The notes under the pieces were generated by a model. It saw only the letters and a program-made list of their open reading frames with translations, was not told the origin of the DNA and ran no database searches. This document shows, piece after piece, positions 5,136 to 5,176 of a DNA stretch of 5,176 bases; within the stretch, counting starts at the first letter, position 1; each line of letters opens with the position of its first letter. The stretch is from NCBI GenBank assembly GCA_015233265.1, contig JADFXZ010000161.1:1-5176 (forward strand). Direction: 5' to 3'. Made by a program: the position numbers and the translations under genes. This DNA is from Nitrospirota bacterium (GTDB lineage: Bacteria; Nitrospirota; Thermodesulfovibrionia; Thermodesulfovibrionales; Magnetobacteriaceae).

Positions 5136-5175
5136 CAGACTGTGTCACAATAGAAAAGCAGCCAGCCCCCCCTTT
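5136..5175 (-). repeat. Right terminal inverted repeat (40 bp)
   Basis: This is a perfect inverted copy of 1-40, running from CAGACTGTGTCACAATAG through a run of seven C into TTT at the window end. One further T remains at 5176. It encodes nothing. As at the left end, the sequence stops inside it, so its full length is not visible. Confidence 0.9.
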
Positions 5176-5176
5176 T

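Noticed and set aside
1..5176. Small circular plasmid or phase-variable inversion switch
   Set aside because: There is no replication, recombinase or transposase gene. The promoters lie inside the repeats, so inversion would not switch expression. End-to-end joining would create a 40-bp palindrome typical of assembly breaks.
1..5176. CRISPR array, tRNA or rRNA
   Set aside because: No regularly spaced direct repeats with unique spacers and no cloverleaf or rRNA-like sequence were seen.

Overview
The window is a compact flagellar filament locus from a Gram-negative-type bacterium. All five genes lie on the minus strand. In transcription order they are flagellin (4839-3829), a second flagellin (3632-2622), flaG (2516-2124), fliD (2122-656) and fliS (639-220). 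This flagellin-flaG-fliD-fliS order is common in Nitrospirota, deltaproteobacteria in the old sense, Aquificae and Campylobacterota. Medium GC, flagellins of only 336 residues, and scattered ATTCCCGC/GCGGGAAT palindromic repeats would suit a Nitrospirota or deltaproteobacterial-type genome, possibly the magnetotactic group. That placement is a guess from style, not a demonstrated affiliation.

The right flank (4840-5176) holds no clear gene. It carries a convincing sigma-28 (FliA) promoter for the first flagellin, a pair of direct repeats one helical turn apart just upstream of it, a long leader containing a doubtful short ORF, half of a palindromic repeat, and a 40-bp terminal repeat. The second flagellin has its own sigma-28 promoter directly after the stop codon of the first, followed by a structured leader of about 150 nt. 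That leader has a GGGAA-loop hairpin upstream of the Shine-Dalgarno sequence, an arrangement reminiscent of CsrA control of flagellin. A G/C-rich intercistronic structure without a U-tract separates the second flagellin from flaG-fliD-fliS. It could help set the large expression difference between filament subunit and cap/chaperone. The three distal genes are tightly packed: flaG and fliD are 1 nt apart, and fliD and fliS 16 nt apart.

The left flank (1-219) has no supportable gene. It holds an intact GAAA-loop palindromic repeat, a 14-bp perfect palindrome, a CT-rich stretch, half of another palindromic repeat, and the other 40-bp terminal repeat. The two window ends are perfect 40/40 inverted copies of each other. 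Each adjoins the opposite half of the same palindromic repeat family. The simplest reading is that the window is a whole assembled contig that stopped at both ends inside copies of a dispersed palindromic, MITE-like element inserted in such repeats. A repeat-bounded cassette is the alternative.

Together the genes make the filament (two flagellins), its cap (FliD), the flagellin export chaperone (FliS) and FlaG, which in other bacteria affects filament length. I do not see a new defence or metabolic system. The least ordinary material is in the noncoding DNA: the terminal repeats, the flagellin leaders, and the phased repeats upstream of the first promoter.
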